A DNA stretch of 64,000 nt. It comes from an uncultured Christensenella sp. Lineage in GTDB: Bacteria; Bacillota; Clostridia; Christensenellales; Borkfalkiaceae. The notes beneath the pieces were generated by a model that made no database searches, was not told the origin of the DNA, and was given only the letters and a program-made list of their open reading frames with translations. This document shows positions 33,221 to 41,885 of this stretch, piece by piece (the stretch's first letter is position 1; every line of letters starts with the position of its first letter). The stretch spans positions 1 to 64,000 of the forward strand of contig CAJUEV010000002.1 of the NCBI GenBank assembly GCA_910585785.1. The letters run 5' to 3'. A program made the position numbers and the translations under genes.

Positions 33221-34519
33221 TTAAAATTGTAACGATTTTTTATATTGTTTAATGCTTTCTAACGCGCGTTCGGCAAGCGCCGCATACCGCTGCTTTTTAT
33301 CGCGTATTACTTTATCAAGCGGCTTCAATATTCCGAAATTCGCGTTCATTGGCTGAAAATTTACGTTTGCCCCCGATATATGCGCCGACAAAGCGCCCAT
33401 AACAGTTGTATTGTCGGGTATTTTCGGCGTATCGCCTTTCAGCCTTTCCAGCATATGCACAGCCGCCAAAATACCGCTTGCCGCGCTTTCAACGTATCCT
33501 TCCACGCCCGTTATTTGTCCTGCGAAAAACGTTTCGGGATTTGTTTTCAAAGAAAAATCCGCGTTAAGACACTGCGGCGAATTTATAAACGTGTTGCGGT
33601 GCATAACCCCGTAACGCAAAAACTCGGCGTTTTTTAAAGCGGGAATTATTGAAAACACCCTCTTTTGTTCGCCGAATTTTAAATTTGTCTGGCATCCGAC
33701 GAGGTTGTAAGCCGTGCCCTGTTCGTTCTCTTTTCTAAGTTGTAAAACTGCGTAAAAGCGGTTGCCGTACTTATCTTTAAGCCCGACCGGCTTTAAATTG
33801 GCAAACCGCAAACTTTCTTCCCCGCGCGAAGCCATAACTTCAAGCGGCATACAGCCTTCGAATATTTCCCGCTTGTCAAAATCGTGCAAAACCGCCTTTT
33901 CCGCGGTAAGCAGCGCGGCTATAAAACATTTGTATTCCTCTTTGTTAAGCGGGCAATTTATATAATCGTCACCGCCTTTTCCGTACCTGTCGCCGAAAAA
34001 GCACTTGTCAAAATCTATGCTGTCCCGCGCAATTATCGGCGCGGAGGCGTCATAAAAATGCAGTCGCCCCCCGCATATGGCGGAAATATCGTTTGAAAGC
34101 GCGTCCGTTGTAAGCGGACCGGTTGCGATAATACACCGTCCTTCCGGCACGGACGTAACTTCCTGAGAAACAATTTTTATATTTTTATGCGACTTCAACT
34201 TTTCGGTTATAAACCGCGCAAAAGCGTCCCTGTCCACCGCAAGCGCGCCGCCGGCGGGAACCTGCGCGTACTCGGCAGCCTCCATTGTAAGCGAGCCTAA
34301 AATACGCATTTCTTCCTTCAACAGTCCGCAGGCGTTGCCGTAAACGTCCTTGCTTTTAAGCGAGTTAGAGCATACCAGCTCGCCGAAATTTTTATTTGAA
34401 TGGGCGGGGGTAAACGCTTTGGGTTTTATGTCGTAAAGCGCAACGTTTACGCCGCGCTCGGCAAGAAAATACGCCGCTTCGCTGCCGGCAAGCCCCGCGC
34501 CTATAACTTTAATTTCCAT
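33221..34519 (-). CDS. trmFO: Methylenetetrahydrofolate-tRNA-(uracil-54-C5)-methyltransferase TrmFO
   Basis: 432-residue FAD enzyme making m5U54 in the T-loop of tRNA using methylenetetrahydrofolate. The FAD-binding GAGLAGSEAAYFLAERG opens the protein; THF/FAD-associated motifs HSNKNFGELVCSNSLKS and the C-terminal GQITGVEGYVESAASG are present. It overlaps topA by 11 bp, so translation is coupled, matching the topA-trmFO order of other Firmicutes. Confidence 0.97.
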   Translation of the reverse strand: MEIKVIGAGLAGSEAAYFLAERGVNVALYDIKPKAFTPAHSNKNFGELVCSNSLKSKDVYGNACGLLKEEMRILGSLTMEAAEYAQVPAGGALAVDRDAFARFITEKLKSHKNIKIVSQEVTSVPEGRCIIATGPLTTDALSNDISAICGGRLHFYDASAPIIARDSIDFDKCFFGDRYGKGGDDYINCPLNKEEYKCFIAALLTAEKAVLHDFDKREIFEGCMPLEVMASRGEESLRFANLKPVGLKDKYGNRFYAVLQLRKENEQGTAYNLVGCQTNLKFGEQKRVFSIIPALKNAEFLRYGVMHRNTFINSPQCLNADFSLKTNPETFFAGQITGVEGYVESAASGILAAVHMLERLKGDTPKIPDNTTVMGALSAHISGANVNFQPMNANFGILKPLDKVIRDKKQRYAALAERALESIKQYKKSLQF

Positions 34520-36839
34520 TTTCGGTGCCGTTCGAATCGGCGGGCGCGTCCTCGGAATATCCGCAATCCTTTGACGAGCATTTTATTTTGTCGTTCTTTT
34601 TTATAAGAAAATGTCCGCACTTAGGGCACTTGCCGCCCGTAGGAACGTCCCAGCTTAAAAACTTGCAATCGGGATAGCCCGTACAGCCGAAATAAATTTT
34701 TCCCGATTTAGAGCGCATTCTGCGCATAGGCTTGCCGCACTCGGGGCAAATCCCCTCCTGCTTGTTTTCACCCGCTTCTCCCGCGGTCGCCTGCGGATGC
34801 CGCGCGCCGCAATTTACGCACTCGACGTATTTGCCGTACCTGCCCGGTTTTATAACCATAGTACCGCCGCACTCTCTGCATTTTTCTTCCGTGGGCTCGG
34901 TATTTATAGGAAGTATAAGCGAACAACCGTCTTCACCACAAGCCATAAACTTGCCGTATTTGCCGCTTTTTATCAGCATTGTTCCGCCGCATTTGGGGCA
35001 GCGAATAGGCGCTATTTCCCGCTCGCTTTCGCTTATTATATTCGAACAAGAAGGATAGTTTGAACAAGCCAGATATTTGCCGTATTTGCCCATTCGCCTT
35101 ATCATAGGGCTGCCGCACTTTTCGCACAAAATATCCGTCGCTTCGTCGCCGTCGGTAGACGCGGTTTTAAGTTTTTCGGCAAAGCCCGGATAAAAGTCCG
35201 CAATAATCTTGTGCCAATCCACGCCGCCGTCCTCTATTTTGTCCAAATCGGCTTCCATATGCGCGGTAAAACCAACGTCCATAATGTCGGTAAAGTATTT
35301 TACCAGCATATCGGTTATTTTATAGGCAACCTCGGTAGGCGCCATATATTTGCCGTCCTTTTCAACGTACTTGCGCTTTGTAAGCACCGAAATTATGGAA
35401 GCGTAAGTGGAAGGTCTGCCTATTCCTTTTTCTTCCATCGCTTTTACAAGCGAAGCGTCGGTATACCGTAAAGGCGGGCGCGTAAACTTCTGTTCCTTTG
35501 TAAAATCCTTCAAATCCAGCAAGTCGCCTTCGTTGAGGGGAGGAAACAGTTTTGCGCTTTCTTCCTCGTCCGTTTCCTTCTGTACGTCCTGATACGCCGC
35601 GGTATATCCCGCAAACAACAGCGCTTTGCCGCTTGCCTTAAATGTATAGCCCGCGCTTTCCGTTTCTATCTGCATAGAATTGTACTGCGCTTCCGTCATT
35701 TGCGATGCGATAAACCGGTCGTAAATAAGTTTGTAAACGTTGTAGTGCTTTTTATCAAGACTGCCCTTAACGCTTGCGGGCGTTATGTCAAGATTTATCG
35801 GTCTGATAGCCTCGTGCGCGTCCTGCGCGCCCTTTTTGGTGGCGTAAAAATTGGGTTTGGACGGCACATATTCGGCACCGTAATTGTCTTTTATAAATTG
35901 CAGAGCGTTGTTTTGCGCTTCCGCCGAAATACGCACTGAGTCCGTTCTTATATAGGTTATAAGCGCGATATGGTCGCCGCCTACGTCCATACCTTCGTAA
36001 AGATGCTGCGCAACAAGCATAGTTTCGGGTGAAGACATTCCGAATTTGTTTGAAGCGTCCTGCTGCAACGACGATGTTGTAAACGGTGCGGGCGCGTGCT
36101 GTTTTGTTATGCCTTTTTTTACTTTGGTTACTTTAAACTGTCCCGCTTTTACCTTTTTTTCTACTTCGTCGGCTTGCTCCTGCGGAATTGTTTCGCCGTT
36201 CTTTTTAAGTTGATAAACGGTTTTAAAGGGGGCGTAACTGCCCGCTTTGTCCTGCAAAAACGCGTTCATAACCCAGTAACCGTCGGGGACGAACGCAGAA
36301 ATTTCGCGCTCTCTGTCTACGATAAGACGCAGCGCTACGGACTGCACTCTGCCCGCGGAAAGCCCGTTTTGAATGCGGTTGTTAAGCAAAGGCGAAAGTT
36401 TATAGCCCACAAGCCTGTCAAGCACTCGCCTCGCCTGCTGCGCGTCGACAAGATTTATGTTTATTTTTCGCGGATTTTTTAAAGCGTTCTGCACCGCGGA
36501 AGGTGAAATTTCGTTAAATTCTATACGGTTTTGTCCGTCCTTATCCAAGCCCAGCACCGTCTGCAAATGCCAGCTTATCGCCTCGCCCTCGCGGTCGGGG
36601 TCGGTTGCAAGATATATTTTTTCGGCCTTCTGCGCTTCTGCGGTAAGCCGTTTAATAACTTCTTTCTTGCTTTCCGTAATCTCGTACTTGGGCTCGAAAC
36701 CGCCGGTAATTTTTACGCCCAAAGTTTTTTCGGGCAAATCCCTTACGTGCCCGCCCGAAGCGTCAACCTTGTATTTGCCTTTAAGATATTTTGAAATTGT
36801 CTTCGCCTTTGAAGGCGACTCCACTATAATTAAATCCAT
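34509..36839 (-). CDS. topA: DNA topoisomerase I
   Basis: 776-residue type IA topoisomerase that relaxes negative supercoils. Toprim domain at the N-terminus (IIVESPSKAKTISKYL, ATDPDREGEAI), active-site Tyr in TYIRTDSVRIS, then a C-terminal string of five Cys4 zinc ribbons (CEKCGSPM, CPKCGGTM, CRECGGTM, CPECGKPM, CPKCGHFL). Most Firmicutes TopA carry three or four, so this tail is long. Start ATG at 36839; overlaps trmFO by 11 bp and follows dprA by 48 bp. Confidence 0.98.
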   Translation of the reverse strand: MDLIIVESPSKAKTISKYLKGKYKVDASGGHVRDLPEKTLGVKITGGFEPKYEITESKKEVIKRLTAEAQKAEKIYLATDPDREGEAISWHLQTVLGLDKDGQNRIEFNEISPSAVQNALKNPRKININLVDAQQARRVLDRLVGYKLSPLLNNRIQNGLSAGRVQSVALRLIVDREREISAFVPDGYWVMNAFLQDKAGSYAPFKTVYQLKKNGETIPQEQADEVEKKVKAGQFKVTKVKKGITKQHAPAPFTTSSLQQDASNKFGMSSPETMLVAQHLYEGMDVGGDHIALITYIRTDSVRISAEAQNNALQFIKDNYGAEYVPSKPNFYATKKGAQDAHEAIRPINLDITPASVKGSLDKKHYNVYKLIYDRFIASQMTEAQYNSMQIETESAGYTFKASGKALLFAGYTAAYQDVQKETDEEESAKLFPPLNEGDLLDLKDFTKEQKFTRPPLRYTDASLVKAMEEKGIGRPSTYASIISVLTKRKYVEKDGKYMAPTEVAYKITDMLVKYFTDIMDVGFTAHMEADLDKIEDGGVDWHKIIADFYPGFAEKLKTASTDGDEATDILCEKCGSPMIRRMGKYGKYLACSNYPSCSNIISESEREIAPIRCPKCGGTMLIKSGKYGKFMACGEDGCSLILPINTEPTEEKCRECGGTMVIKPGRYGKYVECVNCGARHPQATAGEAGENKQEGICPECGKPMRRMRSKSGKIYFGCTGYPDCKFLSWDVPTGGKCPKCGHFLIKKNDKIKCSSKDCGYSEDAPADSNGTENGN

Positions 36840-36887
36840 AAGAAACTCCGTATCGCAAAAATCCCGACAATCAAGGCGTTTTCAAGC

Positions 36888-37955
36888 CTAAACCGCCGCA
36901 TATCTGTTGCCGCCTAAGCGGACTATCAATCCTTTCACTTCCAAAGAGGTTAAAACGGGAATCAGCTGAAATGGCATTTTGCCTATTTTTTCAGCCGCTT
37001 CGGGCACAAAAATTTCCCCTTCCGCCGAAATAAGCGCAAAAAGTTCGCTTTCCGCCTCGGTAAGTTCCTCTTTTTCAGGCTCCTTAAAGTCTAAACCAAA
37101 AGCCGAGAATATGTCAAGTATATTTTCGGTAAGTAATCCGCCTTTTTTAATCAGCGAATTGCATCCCGCGCCCGTCGCAACGCCTATATTATAAGGAAAA
37201 ACAAAAACGTGCCTGCCGTACTCCGCCGCATATTCCGCAGTAATAAGCGCGCCGCTTTTTTCGCCAGCCGAAACCACAAGCGTCCCCTCCGAAAGTCCCG
37301 CAATTATGCGGTTGCGCACGGGAAAAAGGTATGCCTTAGGCGCAATTTGCGGAGTGTGCTCGGTAATAAGCAAGCCCTTTTCTTCAACCTTTTTCATTAG
37401 TTCGCCGTTGAAAGCGGGATAGGTAAAGTCGAACCCGTAGGCAAGCACGCCTATTATTTTTCCGCTTTCCAACGCGCCTTCCGCAGCCGCGCTGTCCGCC
37501 CCGTCCGCCATACCCGTAACCACGGTAAAATGCCTTGTCAACTCGCCGCTTATTTTTTTGCACTCTTTTATCACGTTTGCGGCGGTCACCCGCGAGCCGA
37601 CAACCGAAAAACATCGCGTTTTAAGCAATTTGGCGTTTCCCTTGCAATAAAGAGTTATGGGCGGAAACGGCGTTTGCCTTAAATATTCGGGATAGTCGGG
37701 CGAAGCGTACGTCACGCAAATTATTTTTCGCTTTTCCAGACTTTGCAAAATGCGTTTGCGGTATTCTTCGCTGAAATATCTTCCCTTTACTTTATTATAT
37801 ACTCCCGCGGAAAGACTTTTAATCAACATATTTTCAAATTTCACAAAATCCGGTCGCATACTTTGCAATCCGTCCAGCAACACGTATTTTGTTTTGTAAG
37901 TCAGTTCTTCAAACGAACATAGCGTTATAATATCAATTTCTTCCCTTGTGTACAT
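36888..37955 (-). CDS. dprA: DNA processing protein DprA
   Basis: 355 residues. DprA binds incoming single-stranded DNA and loads RecA during natural transformation. The Rossmann-like core has the PFPPITLYCKGN and VVGSRVTAANV segments, GMADGADSAAAEGAL and SGALITAEYAAEYG that bind ssDNA, and a C-terminal winged-helix domain (about residues 290-355). Position before topA is conserved in Firmicutes. Presence with yifB (ComM-like) suggests a competence capacity, but no uptake genes are in this window. Confidence 0.97.
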   Translation of the reverse strand: MYTREEIDIITLCSFEELTYKTKYVLLDGLQSMRPDFVKFENMLIKSLSAGVYNKVKGRYFSEEYRKRILQSLEKRKIICVTYASPDYPEYLRQTPFPPITLYCKGNAKLLKTRCFSVVGSRVTAANVIKECKKISGELTRHFTVVTGMADGADSAAAEGALESGKIIGVLAYGFDFTYPAFNGELMKKVEEKGLLITEHTPQIAPKAYLFPVRNRIIAGLSEGTLVVSAGEKSGALITAEYAAEYGRHVFVFPYNIGVATGAGCNSLIKKGGLLTENILDIFSAFGLDFKEPEKEELTEAESELFALISAEGEIFVPEAAEKIGKMPFQLIPVLTSLEVKGLIVRLGGNRYAAV

Positions 37956-37978
37956 AAAAACCGCCTTTTTATAGCAAT

Positions 37979-38014
37979 CAAAAACCCGCAGACTTCCGTA
38001 AAGAAAATCTGCGG
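37979..38014 (-). terminator. Terminator downstream of yifB
   Basis: CCGCAGA/TCTGCGG stem (37986-37992 with 38008-38014) followed on the minus strand by GTTTTTG. It separates yifB from dprA although both are on the same strand. Confidence 0.75.
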
Positions 38015-38020
38015 ATTGTT

Positions 38021-39553
38021 TTACAAGTTGTTGGAGTCGTAACTGCGGTAAGACGCCGCCTCCAAAATATGGTCCGGAAGAATCTCTTCCGAAAAAGTCA
38101 AATCCGCAATAGTCCGCGCCACTTTTATAATTCGCGCGCGGGCGCGCGCCGAAAGGTGCAGCGCTTCAAACGCGGCGCGCAGCACCTCCTCGCACTCGGC
38201 GGAAAGGCGGCAATACTTTTTAAGCTGCTTTTCGCCCATATTTGCGTTTACTTTTACGGACGAACTTTCGTCTTTGAATCTTTCGCGCTGAATGGCTCGC
38301 GCTTTTTCAACGCGTTCTTTAACAGACGCGCTGCTCTCCTCGTTGCTTTCGCCCGCCAAATCTTCGTATTTTATTCCGTCCACTTCCACCTGCAAATCTA
38401 TTCTGTCCAGAAGCGGTCCCGAAATTTTGTTTCTGTACTTATGTATTTGCGCGGGAGTGCACGTGCAAGTTAAATACGACGAGCCGTAGTTGCCGCAAGG
38501 GCAAGGGTTCATACTTGCGCAAAGTATAAAATCCGCGGGGAAGGTTATTGCGCCGCCCGCCCGCGCGACGGTGATAATTCTGTCTTCCAGAGGTTGGCGC
38601 AGCGATTCAAGCGTTCTTCTTGTATACTCCGGCAGTTCGTCCAAAAACAGCACGCCGTTATGCGCTTTTGATATTTCGCCCGCGTGAATTTTTACGTTTC
38701 CGCCTCCGCAAAGCGAAACTGTGGTAGCGGTGTGGTGCGGGGTGCGGAACGGTCTTAACGAAACTATTCCCTCCTCCGAAAGTTCGCCCGAAACCGAGTG
38801 GATTTTAGTCACTTCCAAAGCCTCCTCAAACGTCATATCGGGCATAATTGTGGGAATGCAGCGCGCAAGCAAAGTTTTGCCCGTACCGGGAGGTCCCGCA
38901 AGCAAAATATTGTGCCCGCCCGCCACGGCTATTTCCAACGCGCGTTTAGCCACCTTTTGTCCGCGCACCAGACTTAAATCGTAATTATAACTTCTTTCGC
39001 TGCGCAACGCGGCAAAATCCCTGTATTCCACCGGTTTAAATTGCTTTTCGCCCGTAAGAAAATCTACCGTTTCGCGCAGAGAGGAAAGCGCGTAGACGGA
39101 AGTACCTTCAAGATAGCTTGCCTCGTTGGCGTTTGCAAACGGCACTATAAAGCGGGTGTATCCCTTTGCTTTGGCGGATATTAAAATGGGCATAATCCCC
39201 GTAACGGGGCGCAGCGCGCCGTCAAGCGCAAGTTCGCCCAAAAACACTATGCCGTCCGTATCCGCCGTAAGCTGGTCGCTGGCTTTAAGTATGCTTATCG
39301 CAAGCGGCAAATCGTAGTGCGAGCCGTCCTTTTTTATGTCGGCAGGTGCAAGATTTATTGTTATTTTATTTACGGGGAAATACATCGCGCTGTTTTTTAT
39401 TGCGGATTCAACCCTGTCCTTGCTCTCTTTTACGGAAGCGGAGGGCAAGCCAACCAAATCGTAAGCGACAACGCCCTTGTTTACGTCCGTTTCAACCTCT
39501 ACGGGCACGCCTTCAAGCCCGCACAGCGCAAAACCTGTTATTTTTGACAGCAT
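38021..39553 (-). CDS. YifB/ComM-family Mg-chelatase-like AAA+ ATPase
   Basis: 510 residues. The N-terminal domain (about residues 1-170) resembles a degenerate Lon-type domain (VGLPSASVKESKDRVESA); then an AAA+ module with Walker A GPPGTGKTLLARCIP and Walker B VLFLDELPEY, the sensor region SMNPCPCGNYGSS and a C-terminal helical domain typical of ComM. ComM is a helicase promoting branch migration during uptake of foreign DNA, so the family fits beside dprA. It has its own terminator. Confidence 0.94.
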   Translation of the reverse strand: MLSKITGFALCGLEGVPVEVETDVNKGVVAYDLVGLPSASVKESKDRVESAIKNSAMYFPVNKITINLAPADIKKDGSHYDLPLAISILKASDQLTADTDGIVFLGELALDGALRPVTGIMPILISAKAKGYTRFIVPFANANEASYLEGTSVYALSSLRETVDFLTGEKQFKPVEYRDFAALRSERSYNYDLSLVRGQKVAKRALEIAVAGGHNILLAGPPGTGKTLLARCIPTIMPDMTFEEALEVTKIHSVSGELSEEGIVSLRPFRTPHHTATTVSLCGGGNVKIHAGEISKAHNGVLFLDELPEYTRRTLESLRQPLEDRIITVARAGGAITFPADFILCASMNPCPCGNYGSSYLTCTCTPAQIHKYRNKISGPLLDRIDLQVEVDGIKYEDLAGESNEESSASVKERVEKARAIQRERFKDESSSVKVNANMGEKQLKKYCRLSAECEEVLRAAFEALHLSARARARIIKVARTIADLTFSEEILPDHILEAASYRSYDSNNL

Positions 39554-39666
39554 ATTTTCACCTTTGTAAAATTTATTTTAATATGACTTAAAACAACGTA
39601 TTTATGATATAAAAACGCCGAATTATAAGTTTTTTATTACTTTTTATTGTCAACCGCAAAAAACAC

Positions 39667-39695
39667 AAGGGCTCCCGCTTTCGGCGGGAGCCCTT
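39667..39695 (-). terminator. Terminator of rplS
   Basis: GGGCTCCCGC pairs with GCGGGAGCCC (39669-39678 with 39684-39693), followed on the minus strand by TTGTGTTTTTTG. Confidence 0.88.
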
Positions 39696-39703
39696 TAAGT
39701 TGT

Positions 39704-40048
39704 TTATTTTATTTCGGCAATCTTTGCAGCCTTACCTGTCAAGCCGCGCAGGTAGTAAAGTTTTGCCCTTCTTACCTTGCCGCGTCTTACCACGGTTATG
39801 GACGCAATTTTGGGGGAATGCAGGGGGAACGTTCTTTCAACGCCTACTCCGAAAGAAAGTCTTCTTACAACGAAGTTTTCTCTGATTCCGCCGTGTTTTT
39901 TGGCGATTACAACGCCTTCGAAGTTCTGAATTCTTTCCTTCGTTCCTTCGATAACCTTAAAGCCTACTTTAACGGTGTCGCCTACGTTAAACGCGGGAAC
40001 TTCCGTCTTCATATTTTCTTTTTCGATAGCTTCAACTAAATTTTTCAT
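39704..40048 (-). CDS. rplS: 50S ribosomal protein L19
   Basis: 114 residues of the ribosomal protein at the 30S-50S interface. Conserved blocks PAFNVGDTVKVGFKV, RIQNFEGVVIAKK, FVVRRLSFGVGVERTFPLHS and RAKLYYLRGLTGKAAKI are complete. The ATG at 40048 has a strong GGAGGTAAAT ribosome site and gives the conserved MKNLVEAIE start; the frame's earlier ATG at 40078 lies in the leader. Monocistronic here, whereas in Bacillus it follows trmD. Confidence 0.98.
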   Translation of the reverse strand: MKNLVEAIEKENMKTEVPAFNVGDTVKVGFKVIEGTKERIQNFEGVVIAKKHGGIRENFVVRRLSFGVGVERTFPLHSPKIASITVVRRGKVRRAKLYYLRGLTGKAAKIAEIK

Positions 40049-40053
40049 TATAT

Positions 40054-40112
40054 ATTTACCTCCATTCAAATACGACATTCTTGCGCCGCGCGCAGAGGAC
40101 TGTCCGAAATCT
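40054..40112 (-). promoter_or_regulatory. Possible L19 ribosomal leader
   Basis: In the rplS 5' UTR, GACA...TGTC encloses TGCGC/GCGCA with an internal AGAA, a small stem with bulge of the kind described as the L19 leader in Firmicutes. Recognition is from memory of the motif's shape, so confidence is low. Confidence 0.35.
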
Positions 40113-40117
40113 TGTTT

Positions 40118-40146
40118 ATATTAACAGATAAATTTTTTTATTGCAA
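40118..40146 (-). promoter_or_regulatory. rplS promoter
   Basis: Minus-strand TTGCAA (plus 40141-40146) and TAATAT (plus 40118-40123) spaced by 17 bp. Confidence 0.65.
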
Positions 40147-40245
40147 CTTATTTTAAGGGGTGTGTCGCAATTTTCACAATTAATTTTTTTCGGTTTAATC
40201 GACGGTTTTAACCGTTTACGCTTTTGTCTGCGCCCGTATTTAAAC

Positions 40246-40872
40246 CTAAATTATTTTGCTGTAACCGTAAGAATTCACCACGGCGTCCACCTTTACGCCC
40301 GCGCGGCACATAGGACAATCGGCAACCCCGTGCGAAGCATAGTCGGGTATGTCTTCCAGTCCGAAAATTTTTGCAACGGGCGCGCCGCACTCAAACGCCC
40401 CTCCGAAGACGGTAGCCACGCCCACGGCTTCCCCTCCGTAATATTTAATGCCTTCGACAACGCTTCTTACGTCCTTGCCCGTAGTTGCGGAAGCAGTTAA
40501 AAGCAAAACCCTTTTCCCCTTTATAAACGGCAGAAAGTTATCGCGCAAAACCATTTTTCCGTTCGTAATTTCAGGGGTGATTACCGCAATGTCCTGATTT
40601 AAATTAATATGCGAATGCGCAAGACAGTCCGCCATAAACGCGCCGACCATCTTCATTCTGTCAAGGGTTATAAGCGTGTCCACCGGCGTTGAAGAAAATC
40701 TGTCCGCAAGCGTTTTCGCCGCCGCCTTTGCGGCGGAAAGTTTTGACTTGACGTCCGTCATATCCACGCAATAGTTTACGTGCGAATGCTTTGTTGCAAA
40801 ATGTCCGGGAATGACCTTTATTTTAACTTCCCTGTTCACCTTTGAAATAAGTTCATAACCTCGTCTTTCCAT
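40246..40872 (-). CDS. Phosphoribosyltransferase-like protein (orotate PRTase fold)
   Basis: 208 residues. The overall pattern (substrate hood ATKHSHVNYCVDMTDVKS, later RVLLLTASATTGKDV in the PRPP-loop position) is that of type I phosphoribosyltransferases close to PyrE. The usual acidic pair of the PRPP loop (VDD-x-TTG) is replaced by TAS-x-TTG, so catalysis may be altered or lost. The C-terminus has a CPMC pair. Substrate unknown. It lies on the same strand as yraN with a 15-bp gap and may be co-transcribed with the rimM-to-yraN genes. Confidence 0.75.
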   Translation of the reverse strand: MERRGYELISKVNREVKIKVIPGHFATKHSHVNYCVDMTDVKSKLSAAKAAAKTLADRFSSTPVDTLITLDRMKMVGAFMADCLAHSHINLNQDIAVITPEITNGKMVLRDNFLPFIKGKRVLLLTASATTGKDVRSVVEGIKYYGGEAVGVATVFGGAFECGAPVAKIFGLEDIPDYASHGVADCPMCRAGVKVDAVVNSYGYSKII

Positions 40873-40887
40873 ATAAATATCTCCTTA

Positions 40888-41295
40888 TCAATTTGCGTAG
40901 CGCGACTTGTCGCGAAACGCGTTTTCAATGTGATTTAGCTGTCCGCGGAAAATTTCTATTATATCAAAGCGAACCGTACACTGCGGACGCTTACCCGCAA
41001 AATAATACTTTGCCCCCATAATATACCGCTGTTGGCGTTGATAAGTCACCGCTTCGGCAGGCGTTCCGAAAATATCGGTAAGCCTTGTTTTTACTTCAAT
41101 AAACGCTATAACGTCCTTTTTCTTCGCGATAATATCCACTTCTCCGAACGGGTTTTTAAAGTTTTTTTCAAGGATTTTCCATCCGTGAAAGCGCAGATAC
41201 CGCCGCGCCTTCTTTTCGCCTTTTAAACCCAGCTTTTTGTTGTGCATATTTTCGGACTTGTCCGCTTGGGCGTTTTTGTCCTTTTTTATTGCCAT
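40888..41295 (-). CDS. YraN/UPF0102 family nuclease-like protein
   Basis: 135 residues. The fold is a PD-(D/E)XK nuclease-like one: GLKGEKKARRYLRFHGW, then FGEVDIIAKKKDVIAFIEVK with the D...E-x-K acidic residues. Members are conserved next to rnhB; no biochemical function is agreed. I start at the ATG at 41295, which has AGGAG nine bases upstream inside the rnhB end; an earlier ATG at 41328 would overlap rnhB by 43 bp. Confidence 0.88.
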   Translation of the reverse strand: MAIKKDKNAQADKSENMHNKKLGLKGEKKARRYLRFHGWKILEKNFKNPFGEVDIIAKKKDVIAFIEVKTRLTDIFGTPAEAVTYQRQQRYIMGAKYYFAGKRPQCTVRFDIIEIFRGQLNHIENAFRDKSRYAN

Positions 41296-41882
41296 TTCCG
41301 CGTAAAACTCCTGCGGTGAATTGGGCAAAGCCCGTGTTGTTCTATCGCCCTGATATGTTCCGCCGTGCCATAGCCCTTATTCTTTGCAAAACCGTATTCG
41401 GGATAAATTTTGTCATAGTCTTCCATAAGCCTGTCACGGTAGACTTTTGCGATAATTGAAGCCGCGCCTATCGAATAACTTAGCCCGTCCCCTTTTATTA
41501 TGCTTTTTTGCGGCATTGAAATATCAAGCTTCATATTGCCGTCGGTAATGGCGAAATCGGGCGCAACAGAAAGACTTTCCACGGCTTGCTTCATACAAAG
41601 TTTAGTCGCTTCCAAAATGTTTATTTCGTCTATCTTTTGCGGTTCAACGCGGCATATTGCGTATGCAACTGCTTTTTTCAAAATTTCTTCGGACAGCGCT
41701 TCACGCTTTTTTGCGGAAAGTTTTTTGCTGTCGTCAACGCCTTCTATAACGCAGTCCGTCGGCATAATAACCGCCGCGCAGACCACCGGTCCCGCAAGAG
41801 GGCCGCGCCCAACCTCGTCCGCGCCGCAAATCCTTGCATAACCCTGAGCGGAAAGTTGTCTTTCGTAAAAAAGTTTATCCAT
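41286..41882 (-). CDS. rnhB: Ribonuclease HII
   Basis: 198 residues. Cleaves RNA in RNA-DNA hybrids and removes misincorporated ribonucleotides. The catalytic GADEVGRGPLAGPV, DSKKLS and later Asp residues (FAITDGN) with SIIAKVYRDRLM are intact. It starts 3 bp after the ylqF stop and overlaps yraN by 10 bp, part of the ylqF-rnhB-yraN cluster. Confidence 0.97.
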   Translation of the reverse strand: MDKLFYERQLSAQGYARICGADEVGRGPLAGPVVCAAVIMPTDCVIEGVDDSKKLSAKKREALSEEILKKAVAYAICRVEPQKIDEINILEATKLCMKQAVESLSVAPDFAITDGNMKLDISMPQKSIIKGDGLSYSIGAASIIAKVYRDRLMEDYDKIYPEYGFAKNKGYGTAEHIRAIEQHGLCPIHRRSFTRKWQ

Positions 41883-41885
41883 AAA

